64,000 nt of DNA from Odiellus spinosus. Lineage: Eukaryota; Arthropoda; Arachnida; Opiliones; Phalangiidae. Of this stretch, positions 1-30,920 are shown in pieces. Each line of letters opens with the position of its first letter. The first letter of the stretch is position 1. The stretch spans positions 22,139,728-22,203,727 of the forward strand of contig OY987229.1 of assembly GCA_963920705.1 (NCBI GenBank), written 5' to 3'. The notes beneath the pieces were generated by a model that worked only from the letters and a program-made list of their open reading frames with translations, was not told the origin of the DNA and searched no databases. The position numbers and the translations under genes were made by a program.

Positions 1-185
1 TGCATATAAAGGGCAGCCTGACCTAAGATTGGTCTAGAGTAGCCCAAAATTTAGGAAAAAGGGAGCGCAAAATTATGGGACAACCCAATGTCCTTAAGAC
101 TTCTTTGAGAGGCCTTTAAGATAACATAACAGTACTTGGGGACGTATCAAATTCCTCTGAGCAAAACATTATCATTGGTCAGTTG

Positions 186-609
186 CAGGGTGACCACTGA
201 AAATTTGAAAATCCTATATAGGAAATTTCTTTGCGAAATATAGGAAAATATAGGAAGAAATTTATGTAAAATATAGGATAAAATGGGAAAATTATTAATT
301 AAAAGTAGGAACCATGTTTATTATTGCGTCACAACTCTCGCCACCGGTTTAAACACGGTATTCATATGATCCAATTGCTTAAATAGTATGGAATTTTACA
401 GACTATTTTAACTGGAAAATGTACAGTTAAGCTAAAATAATCTTATACAGCCACGGCTGACAGGATGATTTAGAACTTTACCCTTAACTAGAGTATTTTG
501 AGTAGAAATATAGGAGATTATAGGAATTGACATTAAATTATAGGAGAAAAATAGGAAGGAGGTGAAAATATAGGAAAAAATATTAAATATAGGAAAAGTG
601 GTCACCCTG
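186..609. mobile_element. Foldback element family G, copy 1
   Basis: The sequence between CAGGGTGACCACT at 186 and its inverted counterpart AGTGGTCACCCTG ending at 609 is a non-coding inverted-repeat element rich in TATAGGA motifs. A second copy at 49763-50420 carries a nested element that is absent here, so this copy shows the empty site. The CAGGG termini resemble hAT-type ends; the superfamily is inferred only. Confidence 0.7.
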
Positions 610-659
610 CTGTTGCTACATATGGATAGGGTAAATATAATTGAAGTTAGAAAACTTAC

Positions 660-733
660 CAAAACAAATATCGTTCTAAAAATGAAAGATTATCCCACGG
701 GTGTGGTTTCAGTCCTTGTTGTTTCACATACAT
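660..733 (-). CDS. ABCC4-like: ABCC4-like transporter copy 0, exon 1 only
   Basis: First coding exon of a further ABCC copy whose remainder lies left of the window. On the minus strand it starts with ATG at 733, reads MYVKQQGLKPHPWDN and continues to LERYLF, then ends at a GTAAG donor (intron starts at 659) in phase 2. Length (74 nt), phase and the KQQG-KPHPWD motif match exon 1 of copies 1, 2 and 3 in this window. Nothing can be said about whether the rest of the gene is intact. It shows that the array contains at least five head-to-tail members. Confidence 0.85.
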
Positions 734-803
734 TATATTTAAATTAACTTGCAAACTGTTTGTGTACAGAATTTCTATTACAATTGGTAATAACGCTAGA
801 GTT

Positions 804-880
804 TTTATCTGGATTCAATTTTTTTAATCTTTAATACCATGATTAATTTATCACATCTATAAAAAAAAATTGATAACACC
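804..880 (-). promoter_or_regulatory. Upstream module of ABCC copy 0 (GATA-motif block)
   Basis: Block about 70-150 bp upstream of the copy 0 start codon. On the gene strand it reads GTTATCAATTTT, then GTGATAA, then AAAG, then AATCCAGATAA. The same order of motifs is found upstream of copies 1, 2 and 3. TTATCA and TGATAA are GATA-factor type motifs; control by such a factor is inference. Confidence 0.45.
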
Positions 881-889
881 ATATACAAA

Positions 890-1606
890 AGCGTTGTCTC
901 GTAGTTCGTCATGTAGGGTCGTTAATTTAGGTTCATATCAAGTAATTAGGACTAAAGTGAAATAGGTTTGTCGAGTAAATGAAAAGGAAATATTGGGTTA
1001 CATGTTCACGGTGTTAGAGACCGAGGAATGAAGTGTCGTTTTATCTCGCCCTGATCTCCCACGAGTTTTATTTTAAACGCCCACAGAAACTAGAGAGAAT
1101 ATTAGTTTATCTTTAGTGGAGAGTGTGGCGCCAACTAGGATGAAAGTAGTTTGAAGTAGTTACCGTTCCAGTCATCACCCATGTCTGCCTCGAGTGTGAT
1201 TGGGACTGTTCCTCGTTATTTTCAGTCTGGGGAGAGAGGGATAGAATTTAGGCGGGCCGCGCTTGTCTATATTGTCTCCCCCCCTCCCAACTACGGAATT
1301 TCTCTCTCCAAAGAGTGGCGCTTTCAATTTTCCAACTTACAAGGCGACTGCGGCTGCTAGAGTGTCTCGAATCAGAGTCTGCTGGTCTTTGAATCGTTAA
1401 AAATCAGAAAAGATTAATGAACAACATTTTAATCTTTGTTTTATTACAGTATAATAGTAAAATATTAAAATTGATTGAGCAGTCCGACAAGACTCTTTTA
1501 AAATTGTATAGCATTTTCAGCAGCTTTAAAAGGTATCTAAAGAATTCAACAGCGAAATTAAATTCCAAATCTAAAAGTTAAGTTTCTGACAACTTTAATA
1601 TAAAAG
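890..1606. other. Intergenic DNA between ABCC copies 0 and 1
   Basis: No exon with splice signals was found. The stretch holds possible decayed transposon sequence around 1260-1400, where TTTCTCTCTCCA and GGCTGCTAGAG resemble the middle of family A, and the 3' flank of copy 1. No clear function. Confidence 0.4.
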
Positions 1607-12346
<10,740 letters not shown>

Positions 12347-12470
12347 TTTCTTTAAATATTTAAATTAACTTATACTTATTATAAGACTCTCCCATTTAAC
12401 TCCTTCAATTCGCGTAAAGAAAATGATTACTATTGGTTAAGCAAAGACGTTAGCCAACTAACCGCGAATC

Positions 12471-12561
12471 TTACCTGGATTATAATTAGTTATTCTTTAA
12501 TTTCGAGTAGATTATCACCTCATAAAAAGATACGAACATCATAAAACAAAATTGATAACAC
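12471..12561 (-). promoter_or_regulatory. Upstream module of ABCC copy 1 (GATA-motif block)
   Basis: About 125-215 bp upstream of the ATG at 12346. On the gene strand: GTTATCAATTTT, GTATCTTT, GAGGTGATAA, AAATTAAAG, ATTATAATCCAGGTAA. The same ordered motifs precede copies 2 and 3 and more loosely copy 0. A role in transcription is inferred from conservation. Confidence 0.5.
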
Positions 12562-13075
12562 CGTTTTTAAGTGGGACAAACGGTTCACTCCGTTCATAGC
12601 TCCACAATTCTTATCACCCCTTTAATGAACAAATATTTTTTCCTAAGGAGAAACACTTTCAAAGTAAAATGTTTCTAATAATTTATGGTTTGTGATAAGC
12701 TATAAAATAAATTTATAACGCGTACTTGATCTGGCAATAATAATAAATTAAGAGTTTTAAGGGTAAATTTTATGGCCATGTAGTAGTCTATAAGAAAAAT
12801 TTACTCCTGATACAATTCTCGTGGCTTTCAGTGACAAGAAATTGATGAGTCATTAATTGAATCAAAGGTCATTAATTAAATTGCCCTGGTAGTTATTGAC
12901 CTTGATTTTCGATCACGATTTACGTTATGAAATTACACCTATTGGAGGCTTTATTAATATTAATTATTTATCCAGGTTAATTAATTTTTCGCAGTGTATC
13001 GCCCTTATAATAAGAAAGCAAATACAATTGAATTGTTAATTTTGTTAATTGTATCATTAAATTTATCAATATTAC
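12562..13075. other. Intergenic DNA between ABCC copies 1 and 2
   Basis: AT-rich, no exon recognised. It contains TTATCACC near 12612, another GATA-type motif. Nothing else is supported before copy A4. Confidence 0.4.
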
Positions 13076-13419
13076 CAGAAGTAGATGAAACCCTCCTTTG
13101 AAGTCTACTACTCTAATGTTCGACATAGCGCTCCTCTCTGTATGGGTAAAATTCCCAATTTTACGAGATCGGAGGGGACCTACTTCATACCCCCTGTCTA
13201 CGGAAAATTGGAAATTCTCTCTCTCCACAAACGACGACGTTTTTTTGACGAACTCCAAGGCTGCTAGAGATATTAGCTCGACGATCTCCCACTCCGAAGT
13301 CCGAAAATATCTACCGTTAGGAGGCGTACGAATCGCGCTTTTTGAAACTAACCCATACAGAGAGGGGTAGACAAGACCAGGGAGTAATAGACTTCAAAGG
13401 AGGGTTTCATCGGCTTCTG
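13076..13419. mobile_element. Family A foldback, copy A4
   Basis: Intergenic, between ABCC copies 1 and 2. Complete element with both inverted ends; target duplication not evident. Confidence 0.88.
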
Positions 13420-13489
13420 TTCGTATTTAAAGTGAACCTATCACCATTTTTATTTACTTTTTTACGAAAGGTAGTTGAATTTCTGGATT

Positions 13490-13640
13490 AATTAGTACTT
13501 TTACGAAAAAGACAGCGCGAAAGTTACCTTATCACGTGCGCTCCAATAGCGAAATCACGCGACCCTAGTGATGACGTAGGAATTTTTATTTTAAAAAAAT
13601 TGTATGTCCGTGTTGAGGTCCCTATCTAAAACCACTTACC
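13490..13640. repeat. Family J repeat, partial copy J1
   Basis: Shares GCGAAATCACGCGACC, GTGATGACGTAG and the preceding ATCACGTGC segment with repeats at 42740, 45580 and 48290. Truncated on the right. Contains CRE-like TGACGTA, probably incidental. Confidence 0.55.
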
Positions 13641-13781
13641 ATCAGATCCAAATGAAGTAAATAATTAAAATTAATGTTTTAGGTTTGTAAAATATTTATG
13701 TGTATAGTATTTTTAGCAGCTTATGAAAGATACGTAAATTCCAAACAAAAATTTCATTACAAGTCAATGAACATCATGTTT

Positions 13782-21248
<7,467 letters not shown>

Positions 21249-21368
21249 TTTAATTAAAATTATTTAAATTAATATTCTAAACTATTATTAAATTTAATTT
21301 ATAATTTTGAGGTAAAATTTTGGTTGACGCGAAACTTCAACAGCTCAGGGTGGCGTCTCAACACGTTC

Positions 21369-21462
21369 TTACCTGGATTATAATTGTTTTCACTTTAATT
21401 AGTTGTAGCTAGGGCTTATCGCCTCTCTTTCAAAGATAAGGAACTCGTAAAATTGATGACAC
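21369..21462 (-). promoter_or_regulatory. Upstream module of ABCC copy 2 (GATA-motif block)
   Basis: Gene-strand order: ATCAATTTTAC, TTATCTTTGAAAGAG, GGCGATAAG, AACTAATTAAAG, ATTATAATCCAGGTAAG. It matches the block upstream of copies 1 and 3 at a similar distance (about 120-215 bp) from the ATG at 21248. Confidence 0.5.
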
Positions 21463-21707
21463 TACCAGAACTGGTGCGCTCCATTTATAGCTCAGCGGCT
21501 CTTATCAAATTGTGAAAATATTTCTTCGAGTTTCAACTAAAGAAAAAGCAAAGCCAAAATGCCAAAAACCTTTTTTTAATAATTTCGATTGTAAGTAATG
21601 AATCATAAAATTATAATGACTAAAATATGTACCTTGGTTTATGTTAATGATATAATTAAGGATACTAAATATGTACGCGCTTTCCTCCTGAGAATTATAA
21701 TTGTAAT

Positions 21708-22045
21708 CAGAAGCCGATGAAACCCTCCTTTGAAGTCTATTACTCCCTGGTCTTGTCTACCCCTCTCTGTATGGGTTAGTTTCAAAAAGCGCGATTCGTA
21801 CGCCTCCTAACGGTAGATATTTTCGGAGCGAGAGTTCGTCGAGCGAATATCTCTAGCAGCCTCGGAGTTCGTCAAAAAAACGTCGTCGTTTGTGGAGAGA
21901 GAGAATTTCCAATTTTCCGTAGACAGGGGGGTATGAAGTAGGACCCCTCCGATCTCGTAAAATTGGGAGTTTTACCCATACAGAGAGGAGCGCTATATCG
22001 AACATTAGAGTAGTAGACTTCAAAGGAGGGTTTCATCGGCTTCTG
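21708..22045. mobile_element. Family A foldback, copy A7, within a 49-bp duplication
   Basis: Complete element upstream of ABCC copy 2. Instead of the usual 7-bp duplication it is bracketed by two 49-bp direct repeats (21659-21707 and 22046-22094) that differ at three positions. Confidence 0.9.
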
Positions 22046-22593
22046 AGGATACTAAATATGTACGTGCTTTCCTCCTGCGAGTTATAATTGTAATATATAA
22101 TAGATAAGGAAAATTAGAACTAGATTAAAATAACTAAATTCATTTGGTAGTTAATTTAATTAATCAATTATAACTTCTACAAATTAAAGAATTGCATTTT
22201 GGCACTTTGTCTAATTGAACCATTTTTGTACTCAATTATTTTCAAATATTATCAAGATCAAAAGTTCATAACTTCTTACAGAAAAGTAATTCTAATAAAA
22301 GTGTAGAGACACGCAAATTAATGGATTAGGCCACGAAAACAAGTCGTAACTACTGGCTATCTCGTTAACAATATAATAAGGAGTTAGAACCATCACCCCT
22401 TCACCAAGGACTGTTTTAATAGCCTCCTTATTATTTAAGAATAAAAATATTTACTAAAATGTTTCAGTGATAAAAAAATTTGCTGTGTAATAGAGGTTTG
22501 TAAAAATTTAATTTATTATCGAATCATCTAGCTGACACCTTAATGACCGTTGTGTATATCAATTTCGAATTATTTAGTATACCAAGTTTAAGG

Positions 22594-22694
22594 TAATTAA
22601 TGCCTTAAATTATCTCACGGCCTCGTAAAGACGAAACTCAAGAAGTCATTATGAAACGAGATAAGAATATTTGAAGGACGAGGTGCTCCATTTT
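22594..22694. promoter_or_regulatory. Conserved distal block upstream of ABCC copy 2
   Basis: About 100 bp containing TTATCTCACGGCCTCGTAAA and AACGAGATAAGAATATTTGA, closely matching 35703-35805 upstream of copy 3. It lies 1.35 kb from the copy 2 start. Two GATA-type motifs. It could be a shared enhancer or a plain remnant of the tandem duplication. Confidence 0.45.
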
Positions 22695-22699
22695 TTCTA

Positions 22700-23159
22700 A
22701 ATTAATAGTAGAAGCTGATATGAAAGTGTATTAATCTTATTTTCAATCTGTTTTTACTAGATCCATTGGAAATACTCTTTTTTTCCTGTGGGAGGGGTTT
22801 AGAGACATGTTGGATGCGCGTGAGTTATTTATATGTAAGAATGATCCCGAGCTCTAGCGTTCCCACGCGTATCCCTTGTTTTGAACTCTCAAGGACAAAC
22901 TTGTATTGAGGTTCCCCCTGGTTTCTGCTCCCTAGAATTACATTTGGTGGGTTTCAAGCGGAATTTACATACCGCCTTAACTTTTCGTTTTATGCAAACT
23001 TCTCTTGAACGTATGGAAACCAGCTGTTTGTTTTTAATTATCGATTAAAAGAGTAAAAACTCATAAAGTAAACTATCAAGCCTGACCAATGAACTCCGCC
23101 CACAAACAAATTTCTTTCCTATAGGACTGCTTTGGAGCCTCAAGTCCCACTTCGACAAA
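22700..23159. other. Intergenic DNA upstream of ABCC copy 2
   Basis: No exon, RNA gene or clear repeat recognised in this stretch between the distal block and the decayed family A copy. Confidence 0.4.
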
Positions 23160-23256
23160 GTCGACCGTTAGGTGGCGTATAAATCGAGATTTTTGAAACT
23201 TACTTAGGGTGATGAAGACGTCAAGACCCGGAAATAATAGACTTCAAAAACCTACA
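23160..23256. mobile_element. Decayed remnant of a family A foldback
   Basis: The right-half order of family A is recognisable with many changes: CCGTTAGGTGGCGTATAAATC, then TTTTTGAAACT, then AAGACCCGGAAATAATAGAC and TTCAAA. It shows that an older wave of family A preceded the near-identical copies. Confidence 0.6.
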
Positions 23257-23267
23257 TTAAGCCTAAT

Positions 23268-23548
23268 CAAGAAGGATCAGATAAGGAGAGGAAAAGTGGG
23301 AACGGCGTGGCTCCTACTGCGTCAGTATAAACTCCCACTCTGGGAGAACGGGGGTAGAGATGCTTCGTGGTAAATTGTTGTCACGTGGGTAAAACGAATC
23401 CTTTATGAGACGCGCTAGCTAGCGACCACGTGACAACAGTTTACCTCGAGAATTTCCTATCCCCCCTTTCCACCCGAGTGGGAGGCTGGCTCTTCTCTCT
23501 CTAACTCAACGCAGCCCCACTTTTCCTCTCCTTATCTGATCCTTCTTG
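23268..23548. mobile_element. Foldback family C, copy C3
   Basis: Intergenic between ABCC copies 2 and 3; perfect ends CAAGAAGGATC / GATCCTTCTTG and duplication GCCTAAT. Confidence 0.92.
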
Positions 23549-24048
23549 GCCTAATAAGACTAACTTTTTAATCTCAACTTTGACAACCAAGGAATGCGAG
23601 CAAAAATGGCGCCAATTCTTCAAACCAATTAAAGAAGGCTTAAATTTGGCAAAGATAAACAAAAGGTTCCAAGGGAAATTTAACTAGTTTTCGGGGGTAA
23701 AACTCGAGAACGGTCAATTATAATATTGTTTTTGGATTCCTGAACAGTTTTGGTCTAATTATTATTAATTGCTTATCCCCCAATTAAATGAAGATTCTTT
23801 TATTTTAAAAACTAATTTTATTTCTTATTATAAATGCATTTTATCTTTAACAGTTTTTGCGTCTCTAGCAATTTCGTAAAGTTGTTTTGCCATTACTGGG
23901 CCAGTTTGTTTGACCATATCCGACAGTTGCGAAGTTTCTCGATCTAGCAATATCAATGGTTCGTCAAACTCGACGATTTTCCCAGCATCCAACACCTAAT
24001 TTCCGTGAAAAAGAATCGCAAATCGAATTGAAACTAAAGATTGAATCA

Positions 24049-24333
<285 letters not shown>

Positions 24334-24534
24334 CTAATGGTTTCAAGTTGAGAAATTAAACCATCCTAAAGACGATATTTTACAATACTTTTCATACCTC
24401 TTCAAGCACACCCCATAAATCTTCGTCACTTCTCTCATTGAATGGATCAATGTTTCCTCTCACAGGTCCGCTAAATAATATTGGATCCTAATAACCAATA
24501 CCAACACGCCTTTAGCATCGATCAAGAATCATAC

Positions 24535-24872
24535 CAGAAGCCGATGAAACCCTCCTTTGAAGTCTACTTCTCTAATGTTCCATATAGCGCTCCTCTCTGT
24601 ATGGGTAAAATTCACAATTTTACGAGATCGGAGGGGTCCTACTTCATACCCCCCTGTCTACGCAAAATTGGAAATTCTCTCTCTCCACAAACGACGACGT
24701 TTTTTGACGAACTCCAAAGGCTGCTAGAGATATTCGCTCGACGAACTCCCGCTCCGAAAATATCTACCGTTAGGAGGCGTACGAATCGCGCTTTTTGAAA
24801 CTAACCCATACAGAGAGGGGTAGACAAGACCCGGGAGTAATAGACTTTAAAGGAGGGTTTCATCGGCTTCTG
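24535..24872. mobile_element. Family A foldback, copy A8
   Basis: In intron 20 of ABCC copy 3, duplication ATCATAC, only 32 bp beyond the 3' end of exon 20. Confidence 0.9.
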
Positions 24873-26377
24873 ATCATACGATTATCAAACTTCTAATCAA
24901 GTACCTGAGGAATTATAGAGATTTTACTACGTAGATCGTGCAATCCAATTTCTTGCACATTTAAACCGTCGATTAGAAGAGTACCATACGAAACAAAGCG
25001 GATATGATTGAACTTTTGCCCGCCCCCGTTCTACCAACAATTCCAATTTTTTCGCTTCCGTTTATTTCGCAATTCAGGTTTTTCAATACCGGTACGTCAC
25101 CGCTGTCCGGATAAATCAGGGAAAAGTTTCTCAGGGTTATGGAGCCTTTTTTTGGCCAATCAGGAGGAGGTTTCTTATCAGGAGACGCTTCTAATTCAGC
25201 TTCGGGAGTTAATTTGCTATATTCTAAAACTCTTTCCACAGCAGTCATCTAAAAATATTTACCAAATGAAAACGAACTTGTTTTAGATTTCAATTGTACA
25301 CATTTTCGATAATTTTTCTACATCGTCATATGGTGACGTATTTTAAACAAACGCTACAACACTTGCATGAACACGAAATTCTGAATATGATTGGCCGATT
25401 TTTCACATTAATCAAATTTAAATATAACCAGGGCTAGCAACTAAAAATTTACCAGAAAAAAATCTAATAATAATTTTACAAATTCCGTTTCAGCTAATAG
25501 TGTTTAATTAAAATAACTAACATTTGCGTTAAAACAACTAATTAAAAGTGTATCAAATGAATTGGTTGCATCTATTCATGTAAATTTGGTGGTGAATATT
25601 ATTATTTAAATTGTACTTTGAAGTTAAAAAAGTAATATTAAACACCAATTTATGAGGGTCGCTACCAGATGACGTCAATGACGCTGATGCTATTAATATA
25701 AAGTCACGTGACCAAGGGGTTTCGATTACGAGATTCTATAGATTTCAAATTTCTTTCCCCAATCTAATCTAAGTTAATTACAAGCATCGCAATTACCTGG
25801 CTTTCTAACTCAGCAGATTGTCTTACAGCCCATTGAAAAGTGCCAGTTAGCACCAACGCGGAAGAAATTGCCAAACCCACATTGCCTCCGCTGGTTCCTG
25901 GGTAAAACAAAGAAAATAATAATCTTGGACCTCTACATAATTAAATTGCATTCGAGGGTTAAACCAACCTGTCTCGTAAGCCATTAAAAATATGGTGAGA
26001 CAAGTGATGTACAAGGCTGTAAGCTGATCCAAATTAATGGCTAACCAACGCGCAATGCAAAGAAACGTAAACCATGTCGATGTATGGTTATCTTGTAGCG
26101 AACAAAAATCATTTTCAAATTTTTTCTGAACACCGGAAGAGCGGATGGTTGTGATTCCGTACAGAGAGTTTGAAAGATGGGAAAAAACTGGACTCCTGGC
26201 TATTTTAATTTCATTTTAAAGACAAAAAAAAATGAGCGTGAAATTTTCAGAATTTTAAGCCTAATTTGGCGCTCAATTTAATTTCCAAAATTAGGTTTTA
26301 ATGAAAGCGAAAAATTAAAGTCACACGCTTCAACATCATATTTTATATAATTAATCTGAATTCATAAATAATAATAG

Positions 26378-26714
26378 CAGAAGCCGATGAAACCCTCCTT
26401 TGAAGTCTATTACTCCCTGGTCTTGTCTACCCCTCTCTGTATGGGTTATTCTCAAAAGGCGCGATCCGTACGCCTCCTAACGGTAGATATTTTCGGAGCG
26501 GGAGTTCGTCGAGCGAATATCTCTAGCAGCCTTGGAGTTCGTCAAAAAAACGTCGTCGTTTGTGGAGAGGGAGAATTTCCAATTTTCCGTAGACAGGGGG
26601 TATGAATTAGGACCCCTCCGATCTCGTAAAATTGTGAATTTTACCCATACAGAGAGGAGCGCTGTATCGAACATTGGAGTAGTAGACTTCAAAGGAGGGT
26701 TTCATCGGCTTCTG
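26378..26714. mobile_element. Family A foldback, copy A9
   Basis: In intron 17 of ABCC copy 3, flanks ATAATAG / ATAATAT (6 of 7 match). Confidence 0.88.
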
Positions 26715-27519
26715 ATAATATATATTTGGAAGTTTATTGAAAGATTGAAGAGGTTTAAAATTTTGAATATAGTTTTTTAAATAATTGTGACCAAAAAGTG
26801 GAAAAGAATTATAAAAGCTAAACTATTTTGTAATGATTTTGAATTTTAGGTACGAAATGACAAAGGTGTCACTGAAGCCGCGTTCACACTACAGACTTCG
26901 AAACCGTTTTGAACCGTTTTGGAAAGGTCAAATTATAAAATTTTGAGGTCACCCGTCTAGATCTTTGATCAAGGAACAAAATTAATATCTTAAAAAATAG
27001 ATTTGAATATCCGAAAAGGTTCGAAAGGGTCAAGTGTGAACGTAGCTTGATTGTAGTGGAAATTAAGATTGAGTCACGTAAGATTTAGGACAGAAAAATT
27101 TGAACAAATTTACTCGTTCCTTCGAGACGTTTTACGTCTCTAGCCGTCGCGATATAAAATCTACGGATGAAGACGAAGACGATAATCAAGACGAAGGTTG
27201 GCAAAGAGGTTAACGGGCTGACATAAATGACTATGACAACGCTCCCAAGAAGGGTTAATCCATTCTGTTTAAAAATTTGTTTAATCCTTAAATCGTATCA
27301 CTAACAATTTACTCCCTATTCGTTACAATACTGGAAATTATCATAGAAAAGCCTCCAATATTGTAACTGAAATTAACGTCACGTACCCCGAGGAAATCCA
27401 CAAGGGTAAATGGAAGTAGATCATCAATTTGACCCAAATCTTTCGTAAATCGATTTAAAATTCTACCTGCGAATTAAAAGTGAATGGAATCGATTCCTGG
27501 CTTGTAAACTAATTTTAAT

Positions 27520-28030
27520 AGTCCTGGTCGATTTGCCGGAAATAGGCGCTTGTCTCATAGCCGCGCCGCCATCTTTTTGTAGTAACAGGCTGCCAGACTA
27601 TTTCTAATTTTATTTCCCACAAACCAAATTCAAGTTGTCAGATAAGGAGAGGAAATGTGGGGACGGCGCGGTTCCTACTGCGTCGGCCTAAACTCCCACT
27701 CTGGGAGAACGGGGGTAGAGACGTTTCGTGGTAAAATGTTGTCACGTGGGTAAAACGAATCCTTTATGAGACGCGCTAGCTAGCGACCACGTGACAACAG
27801 TTTACCTCGAGAATTTCCTATCCCCCCTTTCCACCCGAGTGGGAGGTTGGCTCTTCTCTCTCTAACTCAACGCAGCCCCACATTTCCTCTCCTTATCTGA
27901 TCCTTCTTGCTAGAGCGGACGAAAATTTCACACTACAAAAAGATGGCGGACGATCACGTGACAAAAGTTTTCCCCGCCAAAATTTTCGCGAGGGTCTCTA
28001 GACTTCCGGTTTTGGAAATCGACCAGGACT
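27520..28030. mobile_element. Foldback family D, copy D1, with family C nested
   Basis: Inverted ends AGTCCTGGTCGATTT / AAATCGACCAGGACT in intron 15 of ABCC copy 3, flanked by AT. Contains AAAGATGGCGG arms. Interrupted by copy C4 at 27639-27909; D2 at 49857 lacks that insert. Confidence 0.82.
27639..27909. mobile_element. Foldback family C, copy C4, nested in D1
   Basis: Starts at CAGATAAGGAGAGG, so its first bases are missing, and ends in the normal CTGATCCTTCTTG. The host element D1 continues on both sides. Confidence 0.85.
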
Positions 28031-28909
28031 ATTGAAGCTACAATTGGTCAACCCCTGCTTCCGTAAAATCTGTACTACGCGTGGCTTGAACAAACAAGCT
28101 TCATGTACCTAAAAATTATTTTTTACCGCGATTAATTAGAAATATTTCCAAGTTTAAAGGCCCTATCGGCCTTGAAATTTACCCCGTTAATATTCTTTCC
28201 CTAATGCACACAGCCTGGCTTTGACTGTACAATTAAGGTAAGCCGGTCAGTTAAAATTGAAAGAAACTATTATTTACCAACAGGATTCTTGTCAAAGAAC
28301 GCGATTGGTGCTCGACTGACGCTTCTGAACATGGTATTATGCAAATTTACAGAGGCACTCATACATATCAGAAAAGAAGCCATAGTTCGTGTGAGTGATA
28401 ATATAAACAGTCCCACCATTAGTCCGGTATAAATGTATATATTAGTGTTTGTATCACTAAAATCGCCCGTAATACTTTCCCAAGTGAACCCTTTGTCTTC
28501 ATCATCAAGAATTTCAGTAACGTTGGCCGTTCCGTTAATTGACGTTCTAGTTTTTAATTCTTCGGCATTTGTCCTGAAAAGTGATTCTCAATGTTTTCCT
28601 TATATTTAATTTATATAGATTTTAATTGACTTACCATAAGGATAGCCAATAGTCGCTATAAGTGTATATTACTTGAGCAACAAGATTTATGATTATCACA
28701 AACATTATGAAAAAGAAACCACCTCCAGCCCTGAAGTAGTTTAAGTAAGTAAATGCTTTGACTGAACCTTGACCTTTTTGCTCCTCAGCCTGTTTTGGAG
28801 CGTCTCCATTATGATTATCAAACTATACAATATTTTAAAATTGATTTAAATTAAATAATAAGACAATTAAACTAACAACTTGTAAACTCGCGTAAAGTGT
28901 TACTCTAAA

Positions 28910-29246
28910 CAGAAGTAGATGAAACCCTCCTTTGAAGTCTACTACTCTAATGTTCGATATAGCGCTCCTCTCTGTATGGGTAAAATTCACAATTTTACGA
29001 GTTAGAAGGGGTCCTACTTCATACCCCCTGTCTACGGAAAATTGGAAATTCTCTCTCTCCACAAACGACGACGTTTTTTTGACGAACTCCAAGGCTGCTA
29101 GAGATATTCGCTCGACGAACTCCCGCTCCGAAAATATCTACCGTTAGGAGGCGTACGACTCGCGCTTTTTGAAACTAACCCATACAGAGAGGGGTAAACA
29201 AGACCCGGGAGTAATAGACTTCAAAGGAGGGTTTCATCGGCTTCTG
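28910..29246. mobile_element. Family A foldback, copy A10
   Basis: In intron 13 of ABCC copy 3, 27 bp beyond exon 13, with duplication CTCTAAA. Confidence 0.9.
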
Positions 29247-29795
29247 CTCTAAACAATATTGTATTTTAAATACTTTATCTTCAGATGGTGTTAATCCTAA
29301 GGATTCCAATGACGTCACGGATCCATATACCGAATTTGTAGCATCTTGACCCATTAAAGAAGTTAAATCATCCTGCAACTGACTCTGTGACTCACTTTTC
29401 TTTCTAGCAGATTCTTCTTCAACAATAGCCAAGAGATCAAACCCTTGTGACACCAAATCGTGGTAACCACCCATTGCCAATACATTACCCTTAATTTAAA
29501 TATATACAAATATATTTGAATCTTAAATATTTAATTAATGATTAAATTACGTGTTTCAGAATAATAATTCTATGCGCTGATTTCAAAAACTGAACTTGAT
29601 GAGTTACAAGTACTCTCGCTTTGTTTTTAACATATCCATTGATGCACCTTTAAATGTAATTAAGATTTATCAAGGAGATCTGTTTGTGCGCGAATAAGTC
29701 TTAACTCGCGTCAATAAATCGGATTATAATTACGTGATCAAATATTAGTACTTTCTAATTTCAGAACCCCTCGCGATTGAAATTAAAATATTTTA

Positions 29796-30038
<243 letters not shown>

Positions 30039-30502
30039 TCACCTTGTCAAGAGCGCAAACATGCAAAACTCTTTGATATTTATATTTGTCCATTGGTAAA
30101 CCAAATAAAACATTCTCTTGAATGGTTCCACCAAAAACCCACGGTTCCTGAGACGCGTACGCCACTCTTCCACGGATTTTTACTTCTCCACTACACGTTG
30201 GTAACTCGCCCAAAATGGACATAAGTAAAGAAGACTGAAAATATTGTAATTTCGAAGTCTATTGGATAAAGAATACGTCCGGAGGTTGTTAATGCCCAAA
30301 ATATATACCTTTCCAGAGCCAACAGCACCAACAATTGCCCACAGTTCACCAGGTAGGACATTCATATTAATGTTAGCCAAATTTGTTTCTTCAGAATCCT
30401 AAAGATGTTTTCTTAATTTATATTTATATATTTGCATAATTATAATAATTAAACGTAAGAATTACGTTGTCCGCTTGGTGTCGTTAATTAATTTATTAAT
30501 AT

Positions 30503-30920
30503 CAGAGGTATATAATAACCCCCTTCGGGGAGAAGTATGAAAGCCCCTATACTACCAATGCTAAAAATCACGAACAACAAGAGCCCGCTGCTGACTATCT
30601 AGGCCACTAGCTCGCGCTGGACTTCTCAATGTCGCTACTCTAGTAAATGGTCTTTGTATAAACAAGACGGCTCGATTTGTGTTTAGTACTTCCTGTCTCG
30701 GGAGTCAGGCCGTCTGTTAAAATGGAGTCGAAGGTTGACTTCGGCTCGCGAGTTCCGGAAGTGCGCGTAGGGAAAATTTAGCGAGGTTCAAAATGGTGTA
30801 ACTATTTTTTGGGAGTAAAGCGGTGTGTCGATCCGCCGCGATTTACGCCGGGCACTTGTTGTTCGTCGATTTTGCCTACCTTTCATACTTCCCCCCGAAG
30901 GGGGTTATTATATACCTCTG
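30503..30920. mobile_element. Foldback family B, copy B2
   Basis: 418 bp in intron 8 of ABCC copy 3; duplication TTAATAT. Reverse orientation relative to B1 and nearly identical to it. Confidence 0.92.
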
